Assembly (NCBI GenBank): GCA_009741485.1
Contig: CM019238.1
Coordinates: forward strand, 11,801,030-11,865,029
Length of the DNA: 64,000 nucleotides
Reading direction: 5' to 3'
From: Malurus cyaneus samueli
Lineage: Eukaryota > Chordata > Aves > Passeriformes > Maluridae
The notes beneath the pieces were generated by a model. It was not told the origin of the DNA. It ran no database searches and saw nothing but the letters and a program-made list of their open reading frames with translations. Each line of letters begins with the position of its first letter. Position 1 is the stretch's first letter. The position numbers and the translations under genes were made by a program. Shown in pieces: positions 24,261 through 35,680 of the stretch.

Positions 24261-27227
24261 TGGGAACAGGAGGGGCAGAAGCAGGCACAGGGTAGGAGAG
24301 GATGGCCCAGCCCTGTGCCCACAGGACATCCTGTGGTGTTTTACAGCTGAGTGCTGGCACAGTGACACAAGTGCTGGGCACACACATCAGCCAGGAATGC
24401 CAGGCCACACTCCAGGACCACAGCAGCGAGCAGGGAGAGCCCAACAGCCTCATTTATTACATCCCCATAATCGCTCTTATCAGCTTACCTGCAGTGAGGC
24501 ATTAGTAAAAGCCAAGCCACTCATGAAAGGGGCACCCTCTCCTATGTGAAAAGTCAATCAACATGTTATATTGTTATCAGGCTCTCAGACAAACCTCCCT
24601 TTGTACAACAAAATGGGCAGATACGGTGCCCTGACTATCAGTGTAAGGTTATCTTGTTGGGCCTTTAGCGAGCAGCACCTGATCTGCTTCTGTCTGAAAT
24701 ATGCCTTTATTGTTGTCCCTTAGAAAGAAAACCAGTGAAACTATTTTGCCTCTCTACAAGGAAAAACAGAAAAAAAAAAACAAAAAAAAAGCAAAGCAAA
24801 GAATGTATCCCAGTCAGGAGTTGTGTTTCCCAACTTCATCAGAATTCATGTGTTTTCAGCCACAAAAAACAGATTCATCATCCCTTAAAGATAAATATGG
24901 CCATCACTATTGCAACTGGGCACATTTTTGCATACTTGAAATTGTTTTGAGGCGTTCAGTCATGTAAGACCATGCACTCGGTAACAATTTAAAGAAACAT
25001 TAGCTCCCTAATTACACTGTTGAAAAGTACCTCCTCAGACACCCTGGCATGGTACAAACTGTTATTCAAACTTGCAGCCTAACTACAGGGTGAGCCTTTT
25101 GCCAGCAGACGGGCACACAAACCTCGGGGAGTGATGAGCAATCACAGATTCCCACAGACCTTGGCACATTTTTATGTGTCACAGCAGAAGCACCATCTCA
25201 CTGACCTTCAGGGTGTCTCCAGCCCTTCAGCCTCACCCTGACTGCTCACTCTGAGCCCACAGATCAGCCTCATCTTCTAAAAGAAGGATTTGAACCCCTA
25301 TCTGCGTACACTGGGAATGGGATGCATCGTGTGATTTATGAATATCCCTTCTCTGATTCAGCTTTTACAAAAATGGTGCATCATTCTTAGGATAAGAATG
25401 GACGGAGGCAGAGGAAATCCTAAAAACACCACATACAAATTGCTCAGATGGACTTGGATCTGTAAGCGCAACACTGAAAAAGTTAAAAAACATTTAAAAA
25501 TTGAAGTAAAAATTGAAACCAGAAAAAAATAGGACTGGGATTAATATGTCCAAGGGATTTACTTGCTGATTCCATTGATGGTTTTTGCATAGATGTAGTT
25601 TTTCTCAAAGTACCGATTCTGATAGATGGTTTCCTAGCTCTTCAGCTGTGAACTTAGTGTTTCTTTGGAGGAACTCAGAACACAGAGATCACCAGAACCC
25701 TTCAAAATGCCCACACTATACACAGTGTGAGGCCTGCATGAGTCCCAGCAGCACAGCCAGCTGAAGGATGCCATGAACGAGCCCTTCTCCAAACACCACC
25801 GATAATTTTCCCCGTCTGTCAATAAAAAAAAAATCATTTTTTGCTGACGTCAAAACTAAATTAATGAACTTGCCACTCAATTAGAGCATCAGTCAACTGC
25901 TACATGTGACTCCCTCTCCATCTTTTAGCTTTTATTTAGATGGTGATGAAGAATACTTGACTTCCAACCAAATCTTCATTAAAAGAAACTCAACAAACAC
26001 AAACATTTGAAATAGTAAAGCAATAATCAGGCTATTGCACTGTTTTAGTTGGTACAATTCCAGCTCTTCCATCAGGATAATCTAGCTGACATTTGGCCTT
26101 GTCATTTTTTCACCCTGGGACAGGATGGATATCTTGTAAAACAGCATGTTTCTGCTGTCCTTGCTTCAGTCAAGCATTCAACAGCACTCTCTTCGGAGAA
26201 AAAAAAAAACAAGTAAAAAACAAAGTTAAAAAAAAAGTAATTTGCTGCTACTAAAATGATAGCTAGAAGTCCTCAAGCTTTTAGCAGAGAGAAAAACCAA
26301 TGAGAAGGATGCTGTGTCAAACCAAGCCAGCTCAGCTGGTGCCTGAGCCAAGCACAGCCCCGCTGAAGGCTGCGCAGGGCCACGCACGGTAAATATTGAC
26401 ACTGCACACATGACATTTGTCAGCAGGACCATCCAGCCTGAGGGCTGGGCAGCAGGAGGGGACAACAGCCACATGGCCCTGCACCATCAGCAAAACCACA
26501 CAGATGGGGAGATCTCCCACCTGTGAAGGAGGGTTTAGGAGTCACTCTGCTGTCCTGTGTCAGCAGAGTGGGGAACAGCTCGAGAGCCAGCGGGAAATGG
26601 GGCAGAGCAGCATCAGAGATGCAGGTGCTGGGGTAGGGGCACCCTAGGGACATGGCCAGGGCAGTGATCGCCCTGATAAAGGGTGGGAATTCATGATCTT
26701 GTAAATATTTTAGCTAGTGCTGGTCTGTCTCCCAGCACACACACGAGTGAGCCCCAGCAGACTCTGATCGCTGGTCCCAGCTTGGGAGCGTCCCCTTTTC
26801 CAGCACAAATGCTCATTCCTAAGGAACTTCTCCCCCAGAAACCTGGAGGGCAGCAGCCACAGTGACCTTGTCTGGCCTTCCCTTGGCAGGGAAACCCTCT
26901 GGTGCCTGTTTGACCCCCAAAATGAGCAGACTCAGGAAAAGAGCTCAGATTGATGGCACCCTCCTGAAATAAATCCATGAGAAGATGGGGTGAGAGCAGG
27001 AAGGTCACCAAAAGCAGGGCTGTAGGAACATCTCAGCACTGAGGCCTCTAACATGAAATGCTTTACTGGGACATTTTGAGCTGTTTAAAAGCAGAATAGG
27101 ATCAAAGTTGCATTGCACAGGGTTTCAGAGCAGCTTCCAAAAACACAGGGGTCCCACTCTGTGCCCACACAGGGCATGGCCACCACACAAACACAGGGAC
27201 CTCCCCTGCCCTGGAACGTGCCCATAT

Positions 27228-27262
27228 TCCCATTTGGGTTCCCATTTGGGTTCCCATTTGGA
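27228..27262. repeat. 12-bp tandem repeat, 3 copies
   Basis: Three consecutive copies of ttcccatttggg, the last one lacking its final base. It is purely intronic. Confidence 0.85.
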
Positions 27263-27366
27263 AGCAACAACGCTTTGTAACATGGATAAAGGGGCTACCA
27301 ACACACAGCCCTTCCACCTGGGAAGAGACCATGCGATATTCAAGCCTGAAATTTGATGAGCGCACT

Positions 27367-27394
27367 CAAAAAAAAAAAAAAAACCAAAAAAAAA
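27367..27394. repeat. Poly-A tract
   Basis: Two runs of A split by cc. This may be a simple repeat or the tail of an old retroposon on the plus strand; the preceding 200 bp show no recognisable element. Confidence 0.7.
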
Positions 27395-28559
27395 CGCTGC
27401 CAAGACAATAAATCAGTGGTGAAGCAAGCTAGAAATTACTAAAGAGTTACAGATCTGGGTAAGTCAAGGAGGAGACTGAGCTGATTTTTCAAAAAGTGCC
27501 CGGGTATAACATGAATTGCTGGAAACCAATGTAGGGTTGGGGAGAAAACTTGGGGCTTCCTTGGGGGCTTAAACTACAAACTACAAACTCCCTCTCCCCC
27601 TCAGAAACAGCCAAGAGAGAGCTGAGAGGAAAACCAACTGCAGGTTATTGCAGCAGGAGCAGCCAGGCAGGGGAGCTGTTTTACTCACAAACTTCCAGAG
27701 CCATCTTTACATATCTTTATTGCACACATCTATCCTTACATATCTCATGGGATGAGGCCAACTTCCCTTCCCAGGACAAACTATTTCTGCTTAATTCTGC
27801 CAAATCCATCTGTTCCCAAGACAACTTTTGTTGCTGCCTAACGTAGATATTTCAGAAGAGTAAATCTTCCCCTCAAACTCCCAGACCCTTCCCCCAGTTG
27901 CTGGATTGCTCAGAACATTTCCCTGGGTGTTTCAGCTACTAAAACAGGTATTTTCCTCCCAGCAGTTTGTCAGGTGCCCAGGGGCACAGGTGAGCTGGAC
28001 CAAAGCCCCTGAAATGCCTGCACCTCCTCTCCCCCAGCCCAAACCTGGCACAGGAGTCTGTCCAGCACCCATGTTTTATTTTCAGGCTCCATGGCAAGAA
28101 CCTCGTTGGTTCCAAGTGGCATTAGCAGAGGTGAGCTAATTGGTGGGTGACTGACTGGAGCATCAGCAAAGCACAGCCACCCTGGGCTCATTTTCCTTTG
28201 GGTGCCTGGTGCAGGACGATCCCAGCAGGCTGCGAGCACATGCTTGCATCACAGAGCCTGGAAGACATTTACACTGGCTCATAATTTGGGGGGGAAATAC
28301 TATAATTCACTCCCAGACATGATCTGCCTTTGGTGTGGCATAAATAGATGTGTGTGTGTACAGGGCTCTATTTTTAGAGCTGCATGGCCAGGGTGCCGGC
28401 TCCAGGGGCACTCCAGTGACAAACAGGATGCACTTTTCTCTGAGCTGGGAGGTTCTCAGCCCTCCCCCTTATTGTAAACATCATCTGCCTTCAAAACCCT
28501 TAATGTGTTGCAGATGTGACAAACAATAAAAGACCTATCATAAAAAAAAGCCTGCCATC

Positions 28560-28800
28560 TCCGTGTTTCCCACTGGGGCAACATAATAATGAATTTATTA
28601 GCATATAGGGCTCACCAACATATGTTTATAGTCACTCACAAACTTTTGACTTGACAGTTTACAAGTATGTTTAAATCATTAGAGTTTAGGTTGACTGTCC
28701 AGTTATTACAGGCTCATTATAAATAGGAAACAAAGGTTACATTTTATATAGCAGGCGATAAATCAAAACTAGTCTGTATTTTAGACTGACTCTTTTTTTT
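28560..28800. other. AT-rich unique block, candidate conserved noncoding element
   Basis: CpG-poor sequence containing ataataatgaatttattagc, a taaatcattagag word and gaaacaaaggttac (SOX/TCF-like). It ends at a T-run near 28791. Conservation is suspected from texture alone. Confidence 0.25.
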
Positions 28801-30239
28801 CCCCCGTTTTGCTCTTATTTATCTCCTCATTTTCAAGACCTTCTGAGAGGACACCTTGGTGAGGCCAGTGCTCAGCAGATGTTTGCAGTGAGCTGGCAGG
28901 ACCAGCAGCACCCACACCAGGGAGCAGGAGAAACTCCCACTTCATCTGAGAGGTGCAAAGACCTCAGAGGTGGCAAAATCTGCCAAGGTTTTCACTCAAC
29001 CAACAGCCAAAATCGGTGCCAGCCCAGGACACTCACCTCTCCTCCTCCTCTTCAAGGCATCACCAAGTCCATCTGCAAGGCATGGGAAACCCTTTGGAAG
29101 GGAGGAGTTCTCCACTGCCAATATCCTCCCAAGCTGAATAAAGCATCTGACAAAAGGAGGGCAAAACCCTAAACTGTGTCCCCTGACTGCAAACCTGGAG
29201 GGTCAGCAGAGGGACTCAAACGTGCTCAGATGAGGCTGGGTTTGACCACTGCACTACAAAACAGCCCTCCACCCATGTTCCTGCCTCAACTCTGCAGAAT
29301 GTCCAGCATGGGATAAAACCAGGGGCTCAGTAATACAACCCCAGCCACTCCCAGTCCCTTCTGCCTCTATTACAGGGTAACCACCTTGGGGAGGAGAGAG
29401 ATAAAGCCACATTAAATGTAAAAGTTCATTCTGTAAACTATTTCCAGATTTCAAAGCCTGGCATCATTTCAAATCGGCCTGCTACCCTAAAATTTGGAAT
29501 TTGTGGAAAGCAGGGTGGGAATGTGGAATGGTTTCTGGTCCCTTTTATTTCTTGCTATGTGCATGTGATATGACAGAGAAAAAAAAATTAATTGAAAAAT
29601 ACCCTTTCAAAGTAAAAAGAAATATCATTCTCAAAAATGTTGAAAGTGAGTATTTCCACACCATCAGCAACTTTTCCTGGGCTGGTTTCCAACATTAGAC
29701 TTGAACAGAGTCACAGTTTATATCCAATACCAAGCAAATAGGATCCTGTCACCGTCAGATCAGCTTCACCTTCCTGCTCTAAAGCAAAACACACACAAAA
29801 AAGAGCATATTGCATGGGCAAGCAAGGAAGAAGGGACAGCTCATGCCCTCTGAGCTCAGTCAGTGCCTTAAAGCCCTGTTGGACAAACCCCACACTCTCA
29901 GCAGCCTGAAAGTCTTTACCTGCCAGGAGCCCCATGCCCCAGAGACTCAGCTGCTTTCAAGTTAATATTTACCCATCCCATGGTAAAGGCAGCAGCAAAT
30001 ACCCTCCAGCAGAGCAGCACAGGCAGGACAGGTCCTCTTTTCCTGCTCCATGTGCCACTTTCATGTGTCACAGTGACAAAAGGGGTCTAAGCTGCCAGAA
30101 GGGCATGTTATCAGGGAGATTGATACGATGATTAAACTGGCCTAGAGAGACAGAAAAAGGCAGAAAGGATCTTATATCTGGCTTCAGAGATCACTGATGA
30201 TAGTGCAGGGAAGGCTTTAAGAGGAAATTAGAAACACAT

Positions 30240-30660
30240 TAAAAATAGCATCAAGGTGTGACACAAAGATCACGGAAAATGAAACACGTATCTCTGCTCT
30301 CAGCACAGGACACTGTGAATCACCTGTATTTCTTTAACATAAACTTGGTTATTTAGCTCTTGGATGAAACAAAGTATATTTTATCCTTCTCAGAATTCTA
30401 CGTTGCTCTTTCAGACTTGGGAGTGGAGGACTTTAAAATTCTATTATTTCCCTTACTAAATATTTGAATATATGTATTTTGCGCATTTTACATAATGTGT
30501 CAATAATCTTTGATATGAGACTGGCATTTAATATTTCAGCTGTCACTTCATTAAAGACACTTTAATTATCCCAGACCAATGGGACAGAATTTATAAACAT
30601 CTGTGCTTCATTTAGGAGCCCAAATTTGCCTTTTAAACTTCAAAGCTGCAAAGCTGATTT
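30240..30660. other. AT-rich unique block, candidate conserved noncoding element
   Basis: CpG-poor, non-repetitive sequence with ggcatttaatatttcagc and gacactttaattatcccag words, about 0.8 kb upstream (in transcript sense) of nothing coding and 0.8 kb below exon 7. Evidence is compositional only. Confidence 0.2.
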
Positions 30661-31490
30661 TATCCAGGTTCAGTTGTCTGGTCTCTCGAAGAGCACCGTG
30701 TAGCACTGGAACCAGCATTAATTGGGCCAAGCCTCCAGCCCACAGACCAATGTCCAGCACTGTCCATCCATTCTGGACACAGCCTCCAGCAGCCTGGGCC
30801 CACTCACACGAGCAAAGCAGATGATGCTGCTGAGCTCCACAGAGTGGTCAGTGGGTCAAGGCGAAAGCCACGCCAGCAGCACGTGTGACTGCCCAAGTCA
30901 CAACTGGTCCTTCACCTTCTCCTCCCAATGGTGATCAGGGACTACCTCATTATAACATCAGAAAGGCCTCAGGGCCATTTTCAAAGCAACCAAGACGTGA
31001 CTCACACTGGCAAGCAATGCAATTTTAGGCTCCTAAGTACCTAAATCACCTCTGCAAAATAAGCCTGAGTTATTTGCAAAAAAATTATCAGGGGTTTCTA
31101 AACCTTACATCAGAAATAATCATCATTTACTGCAGTCAAACAGGCCTTCCTGACTTGCTGATGGACTCCATAAATCTGAGCAGCTCAGGATTGCAGGCAG
31201 CAGTGGGAAGGAGAGAAGAGGGTGACCCTGGGACCTACATCAGGATTGCAACTTGCCTTGAGTCCTCTCCAATGGGCTGCCCTTAACACACTCCTGCAAA
31301 ACCAGCCCAGAAAAGCAGAGGCATTTCTTCTCCAGCTGCTGCCTCGACTGGCACCGAGGGCAGCCGGCACAGTTCAGGGGTGCCTGCAGTGAGTGGACCT
31401 GAGCAGAGCCCAGGGAGCAGCTCCCCACACCATCACCAACACCCGGAACCCACAGAGGGGCAGCTGCTGCAGTACCACCATCCCCATCAC

Positions 31491-31647
31491 CTGCTAGGAA
31501 CCGCAGCTGGTTCCTCATTCGCAGCTCTCCGTCCCCAGAGCCTCGGCCGCAGTCGTCTTCATCGTCGCAGTCACCGCTCTCCTCGTCCTCCTCCTCCGGG
31601 GCTTTTCCTGGAGCTTTTCGACGGGACAAAGTCATCCCTCTGAGCAG
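31491..31647 (-). CDS. GPC3: Glypican-3 exon 7: heparan-sulfate attachment stalk
   Basis: The 157-nt exon has 52 codons plus one base of a glutamate codon finished in exon 8. The acceptor is catgtctttcag|CTGCTC; the donor is CTAGCAG|gtgatg. The peptide starts LLRGMTLSRRKAPGKAP, runs through an acidic stretch (exon residues 18-33), and ends RMRNQLRFLA. Two Ser-Gly dipeptides sit in acidic surroundings: EESGDC (serine 24) and GRGSGDG (serine 37). They correspond to the two heparan-sulfate attachment serines known in human glypican-3. Two cysteines (27 and 33) flank the acidic DDEDD run, as in the family. The length matches human to within one residue. The middle basic-to-acidic section (residues 8-23) is the most divergent part of the five exons, as expected for a disordered stalk. 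High local GC. Confidence 0.96.
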
Positions 31648-33318
31648 CTGAAAGACATGAGGGGCCACAGTCACTCAGCTGCTTCCCTCCTCCCTCCCTG
31701 CTGCTTGTGGGGTGGCAGGAGGGGGACAGGACTCAGTGGAGCTAGGACAGTGGGACAAGACCCCAGCATGCTCCTTGTAGCAAAGCACTGACGGGCTCAG
31801 GTTCACTCGTGGACAAAGCTGCACACAAAACCCTCAGTGGAAGACACAAAAGGAAGAGATAAAACCACATTGAGTCACTCTGCCCTTCAGCTCCTGCCCA
31901 GTGAGCATCACATGAGCCCTGCAAGACCCCAGTGTCACCAAAGCTCTGGGGTCAGCTACAAAACACCTGTCCAAAGTTAGGCCAGGTGAGGGAAAAAAGG
32001 GTAGTAAGAGGAACCTCTGTTGAGGGAATCTCACTGCTTTCAGGGACCATCTCCATCTGAGAAGCAACACATGAAAGAAAATGGCAGATATCTCGGGTCT
32101 GTATGGACCCCACAAACATAGCCTAAAAAATGTCATTTCTCACTGTTGAAGCACTGAGGACGCTGGTGAAAGTTCTTGGAGCAGCCAAATGACACGATGA
32201 CAACATCTTTTAGAGGATGTTTTAAAGCTGAGTCCCAAACAATAGTGAGAGGTTGCACATCCCTGAGACAGGGACATGACTGATTCCCCCAAGCACAGGG
32301 TCAGGACCATTTTCCAGACGTGGGTGGGAGCTCCTCACACTCCCATCACAGCACACAGAGGGATTAGACACATTATAAACCATCGGCTTCCTCTCTCCCC
32401 TGACTTTCCTGATTCTGCTGTTGCTGAAAGCAGCCAGCTACTCCATCATAAACCCAGATCCCCTTTGAAAAAGTGTGAGTCAGCTAGTTAATATATGCTG
32501 AAAATTTCTATCACTGTCACTCTGCTGTTAAAAGCTTCTTGAATTTAATCTCAGCACTGGGGAAGAAAAAAAAAAAGGAAAGGATAAGTAACAGAGAAGA
32601 TATTGCAAAATGGGAGCTTTCTACATACTTCAGGGGTTTAGTTAGTTCCATCTCTTACAGCAATATGCATGCCTTGCAAGGCATTTTTTAATATCTGGAA
32701 TCTAGGTTATATATTTAAACTATTAAGCTAGCCTTAGAAAACAGTTTCTAAAATATTTATCTCCTGAAGTTTATACAGCCCCGGAGGAATGCCTTTGGCA
32801 TCTGGCTCGCCCTGTCCACAGCAATGTCCACATACCTTAGTGTTTATATTAGAGGAGCATAACGTAATGAAAAACAAATGGCTCCATGTGAGAGCCCTTT
32901 GGGTTCCCCAGCTGCAGCAAACTTTGCAGCAAAGCTGTCCTTGGCACATGACAAAGTCTGTCCAGTGTGAGAACCACGCTGGGTGAGTCCTGCATCCATG
33001 GCAGGCAGCAAAACGCAGCTCATCTCCTCAGAACTCGGGGAATGTATTTCCACAGCCTCCAAAAGGCTCTGGCTTAGGCTGGTTTAAGTTCACTTTTCAA
33101 GAATTTTATTTTGTTTAGACATTTTCAGGCTTCTCTCAGAGTATGGTGCAACCACAAAAAAATAACAAACAAAAAGGCAAGAGCGGTGCTGGGGTAGTGC
33201 AGGGAGAACCTCGCACAGGAACCGAACCACTCCAGCCTGCACACCACCACTTGTGCTCAGCCCCCAGCTAACAGCAGCCCTCAGCCCTAGGTGGAATGAG
33301 GGTCTCCCATGCACACCA

Positions 33319-33336
33319 GCTAATTAGCTAATTAGC
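33319..33336. promoter_or_regulatory. Perfect 18-bp palindrome with two TAATTA cores
   Basis: gctaattagctaattagc equals its own reverse complement and contains two homeodomain-type TAATTA cores, with centres nine bases apart. It could bind paired homeodomain dimers. No function is shown by the sequence itself. Confidence 0.35.
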
Positions 33337-33425
33337 ACACACAGCAGTTCAAACCACTGCCCAATGCCCCACTGCCAAAACCCGCGCCCATCGTGGTGGA
33401 AGGGACCACGAGTGCTCAGCAGCAG

Positions 33426-33587
33426 GATGCTCCCTCCTCCGTGGATGCTCCCTCCTCTGTGGATGCTCCCTCCTCCGTGGGACTCTCCCTCCTCTGTGGG
33501 ACTCTGCCTCCTCCGTGGGATGCTCTCCTCCATGGATGCTCCCTCCTCCGTGGGATGGTCCCTGCTCTGTGGGGTGCTCCCTCCTCT
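33426..33587. repeat. 18-bp minisatellite, about 9 imperfect copies
   Basis: The first three copies of gatgctccctcctccgtg are clean (33426, 33444, 33462) apart from c/t changes in ccgtg/ctgtg. They are followed by variants with gactctccct and by 15- to 20-bp length changes, to about 33587. Translated minus-strand frames give a GASTEE-type repeat, but there is no sign this is coding. Confidence 0.9.
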
Positions 33588-35269
33588 ACACCCCAGGAAT
33601 GAGCAAGCCAGACGGGACCCCACCACACAGCCCAGGCGGCACGACTTTCATGGCTTACCCAAAAGAGCAGAGCTTTCTGGCAGAGAGAATTAAGCTTTGG
33701 GATATTTTCAGATTTAATAAGCTCAGCAGGGGGCAAGGGAAAATCAGGGTTTTTCAATTGTGTGTTTTCAAATATTAAAATAACTGAGCATTTCTTGTAG
33801 CATTACTTTTTTTCCTTGGCATGGCATAAATTAGCAGCTTAATTTCTATGCCTTTGTAGCCACAATAAAACAGGAACTTTCTGAGAAACATCACGTGGGC
33901 CCCAACTCTGGATCAAGCGAACGTGACATTCCTGTGCCACACTGCTTTTCCTTTGCCAGGAGAAAAGCTCCATCCTCAACCATGCCCTCTCCAGCTGCTG
34001 ATAACTACAGAGAGGTTCAATTAGTCAAATTTTGCAGCTGCCTGTGGGAGAAATAGAGCCCATGACACAAAACCTACTGGAACAGTCAGCAGGAGACTGG
34101 GCATGGGGTAAAAATCCCACTCTGTTGGTGAATCCAGAGGCAGGAATGCTGTTGGATGTCTGAGCTTCACCCAGAGCAGCAGCCCTAATCCTAATCATCA
34201 ACCACTCCACAACCTCCCTGATGGTCTGCACGCTTTATGAAATTATATTTGGTGGACTGAGCACAGATTCCCCATCCTTAAATAGCAAGCAGAGCTGACT
34301 GCACCCTAACATTACAGTTTATTCATGTCCTGTGGTTTAAAGCCCATGGTGAGAGGCAGGAAAATAGAGTCTGGTGATCACTAAAGTAGTATGTAACAGT
34401 GAGATAGCTTTAACTTAATCACAACTCACCCAGCTGTAAGAGTTTACTGTCATATCTACTCTGCTTTGCTAAACCATAATGGCAAAAATACACGGTGATG
34501 CACCCGCTGTAAACTGGAGCACTCTTGGTGGGAGGCCGGGCACTCACATCCACACTCCTCAGAGGGAGCTGTAGGGCTTTCCTTCCCCATCTGAGAAGCC
34601 ACCATGACAAGGAACTCCCTCTGCTCCTCACTACAAATTCTAATGGATCAGGCATCCATCAGTTTCATTTCCAGCCCCATCCCTTGTAAACCTTGACCCT
34701 CTGGTTGGGTGGGGTGGGCAGTGCCAGGGTGTGGGCACGAGGGACTCCAGGGGACAGCGGGCAGTCACATCTGGTTTCCATGTACATCTCTGTCATTTGT
34801 CTTGTCTTGTGGTCTCCCTACAGCTCAAAACACAAGGCAGACGGGAACGGTGAGCCGAGCCATCCTGCAAGGAAAGCTCCCCAGGGCATCCCAGTGTGAT
34901 TTACACAATTATTCATAACTGCACGGTGACCAGACAAAAACAGGCGCAGCAACGCAGGGTAATGACTCAGCTTGTCTTGGACAGGCCACCGTATGTTGAA
35001 ATCTTTTTAACTCCTCATTCTTTACAACCACTTTGCTCAGAGCTCCCCATCCCACCAGCCCGCTGAGCCACCTGGTCTTATTTTTCCAATTTTAACATAA
35101 ACAGTGGGAACTGCAACAGACTTTTTATCATTAATCTCCCATCTCTGTAAAGAGTTCAGCGTCGTGTTTCTTGGACTGCAGTTTAATAACTGTTTTCTCC
35201 TTCTGGAAACCAAGCCCATGGCATTGCAAATATCAATTTGAGCAATACCCAAAATTGTGCCCACAAATT

Positions 35270-35680
35270 CAGATTAAATACTGTCAGCAAGCTACGAGCA
35301 CTGTGCTCCTTTAGGGCAGAAATCATCCCTTTCAACACACTTCAAAAATATGTAAAGTAAAGAGAACAGCCAAAGAGATTATTAAGGGGAATAGAAGACT
35401 TTTAGAAAAACATTTAATTCCTTCATGAGTTATGGGGAGAAGCCTGATTGATATTTGTAATCTTTTGGTGGACAGAGCTGTCATTTAATTTAGCTTGCAT
35501 GACTGAAAGAATTTAACAAAAAGTGTTCCAGAGAGTTTTGCAGAAATTCTTCGCATGTTTTTAGTAAGCCTTTGGAATACGATCAAACCTAAAAAGCTGG
35601 AGAGAATGGAGACTGAACTTGCAGCTAAAATAATATTCAGAATGTAATATATGCTTAATAATCAAGTATTCACGTCCGCA
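35270..35680. other. AT-rich unique block, candidate conserved noncoding element
   Basis: CpG-poor, repeat-free sequence with words such as gctgtcatttaatttagctt and acatttaattccttcatg. Only composition supports it. Confidence 0.2.

Larger units (their letters stand above)
7758..31490 (-). other. GPC3: GPC3 intron 7 (23.7 kb)
   Basis: This is the intron between exons 7 and 8, bounded by gtgatg at the donor (top) and tttcag at the acceptor (bottom). It contains a CR1 fragment (10496-10755), a weaker one (24151-24260), A- or T-rich tracts, a CpG-enriched patch (11380-11640), and several AT-rich, apparently unique stretches that could be conserved regulatory DNA (11190-11360, 17180-17720, 28560-28800, 30240-30660). 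No additional glypican exon or other gene was recognised on either strand. Confidence 0.9.

Noticed and set aside
33426..33587. Acidic repeat protein (GASTEE repeats) on the minus strand
   Set aside because: The repeat peptide results from translating the 18-bp minisatellite; all three frames on both strands give repeats, and nothing indicates a gene.
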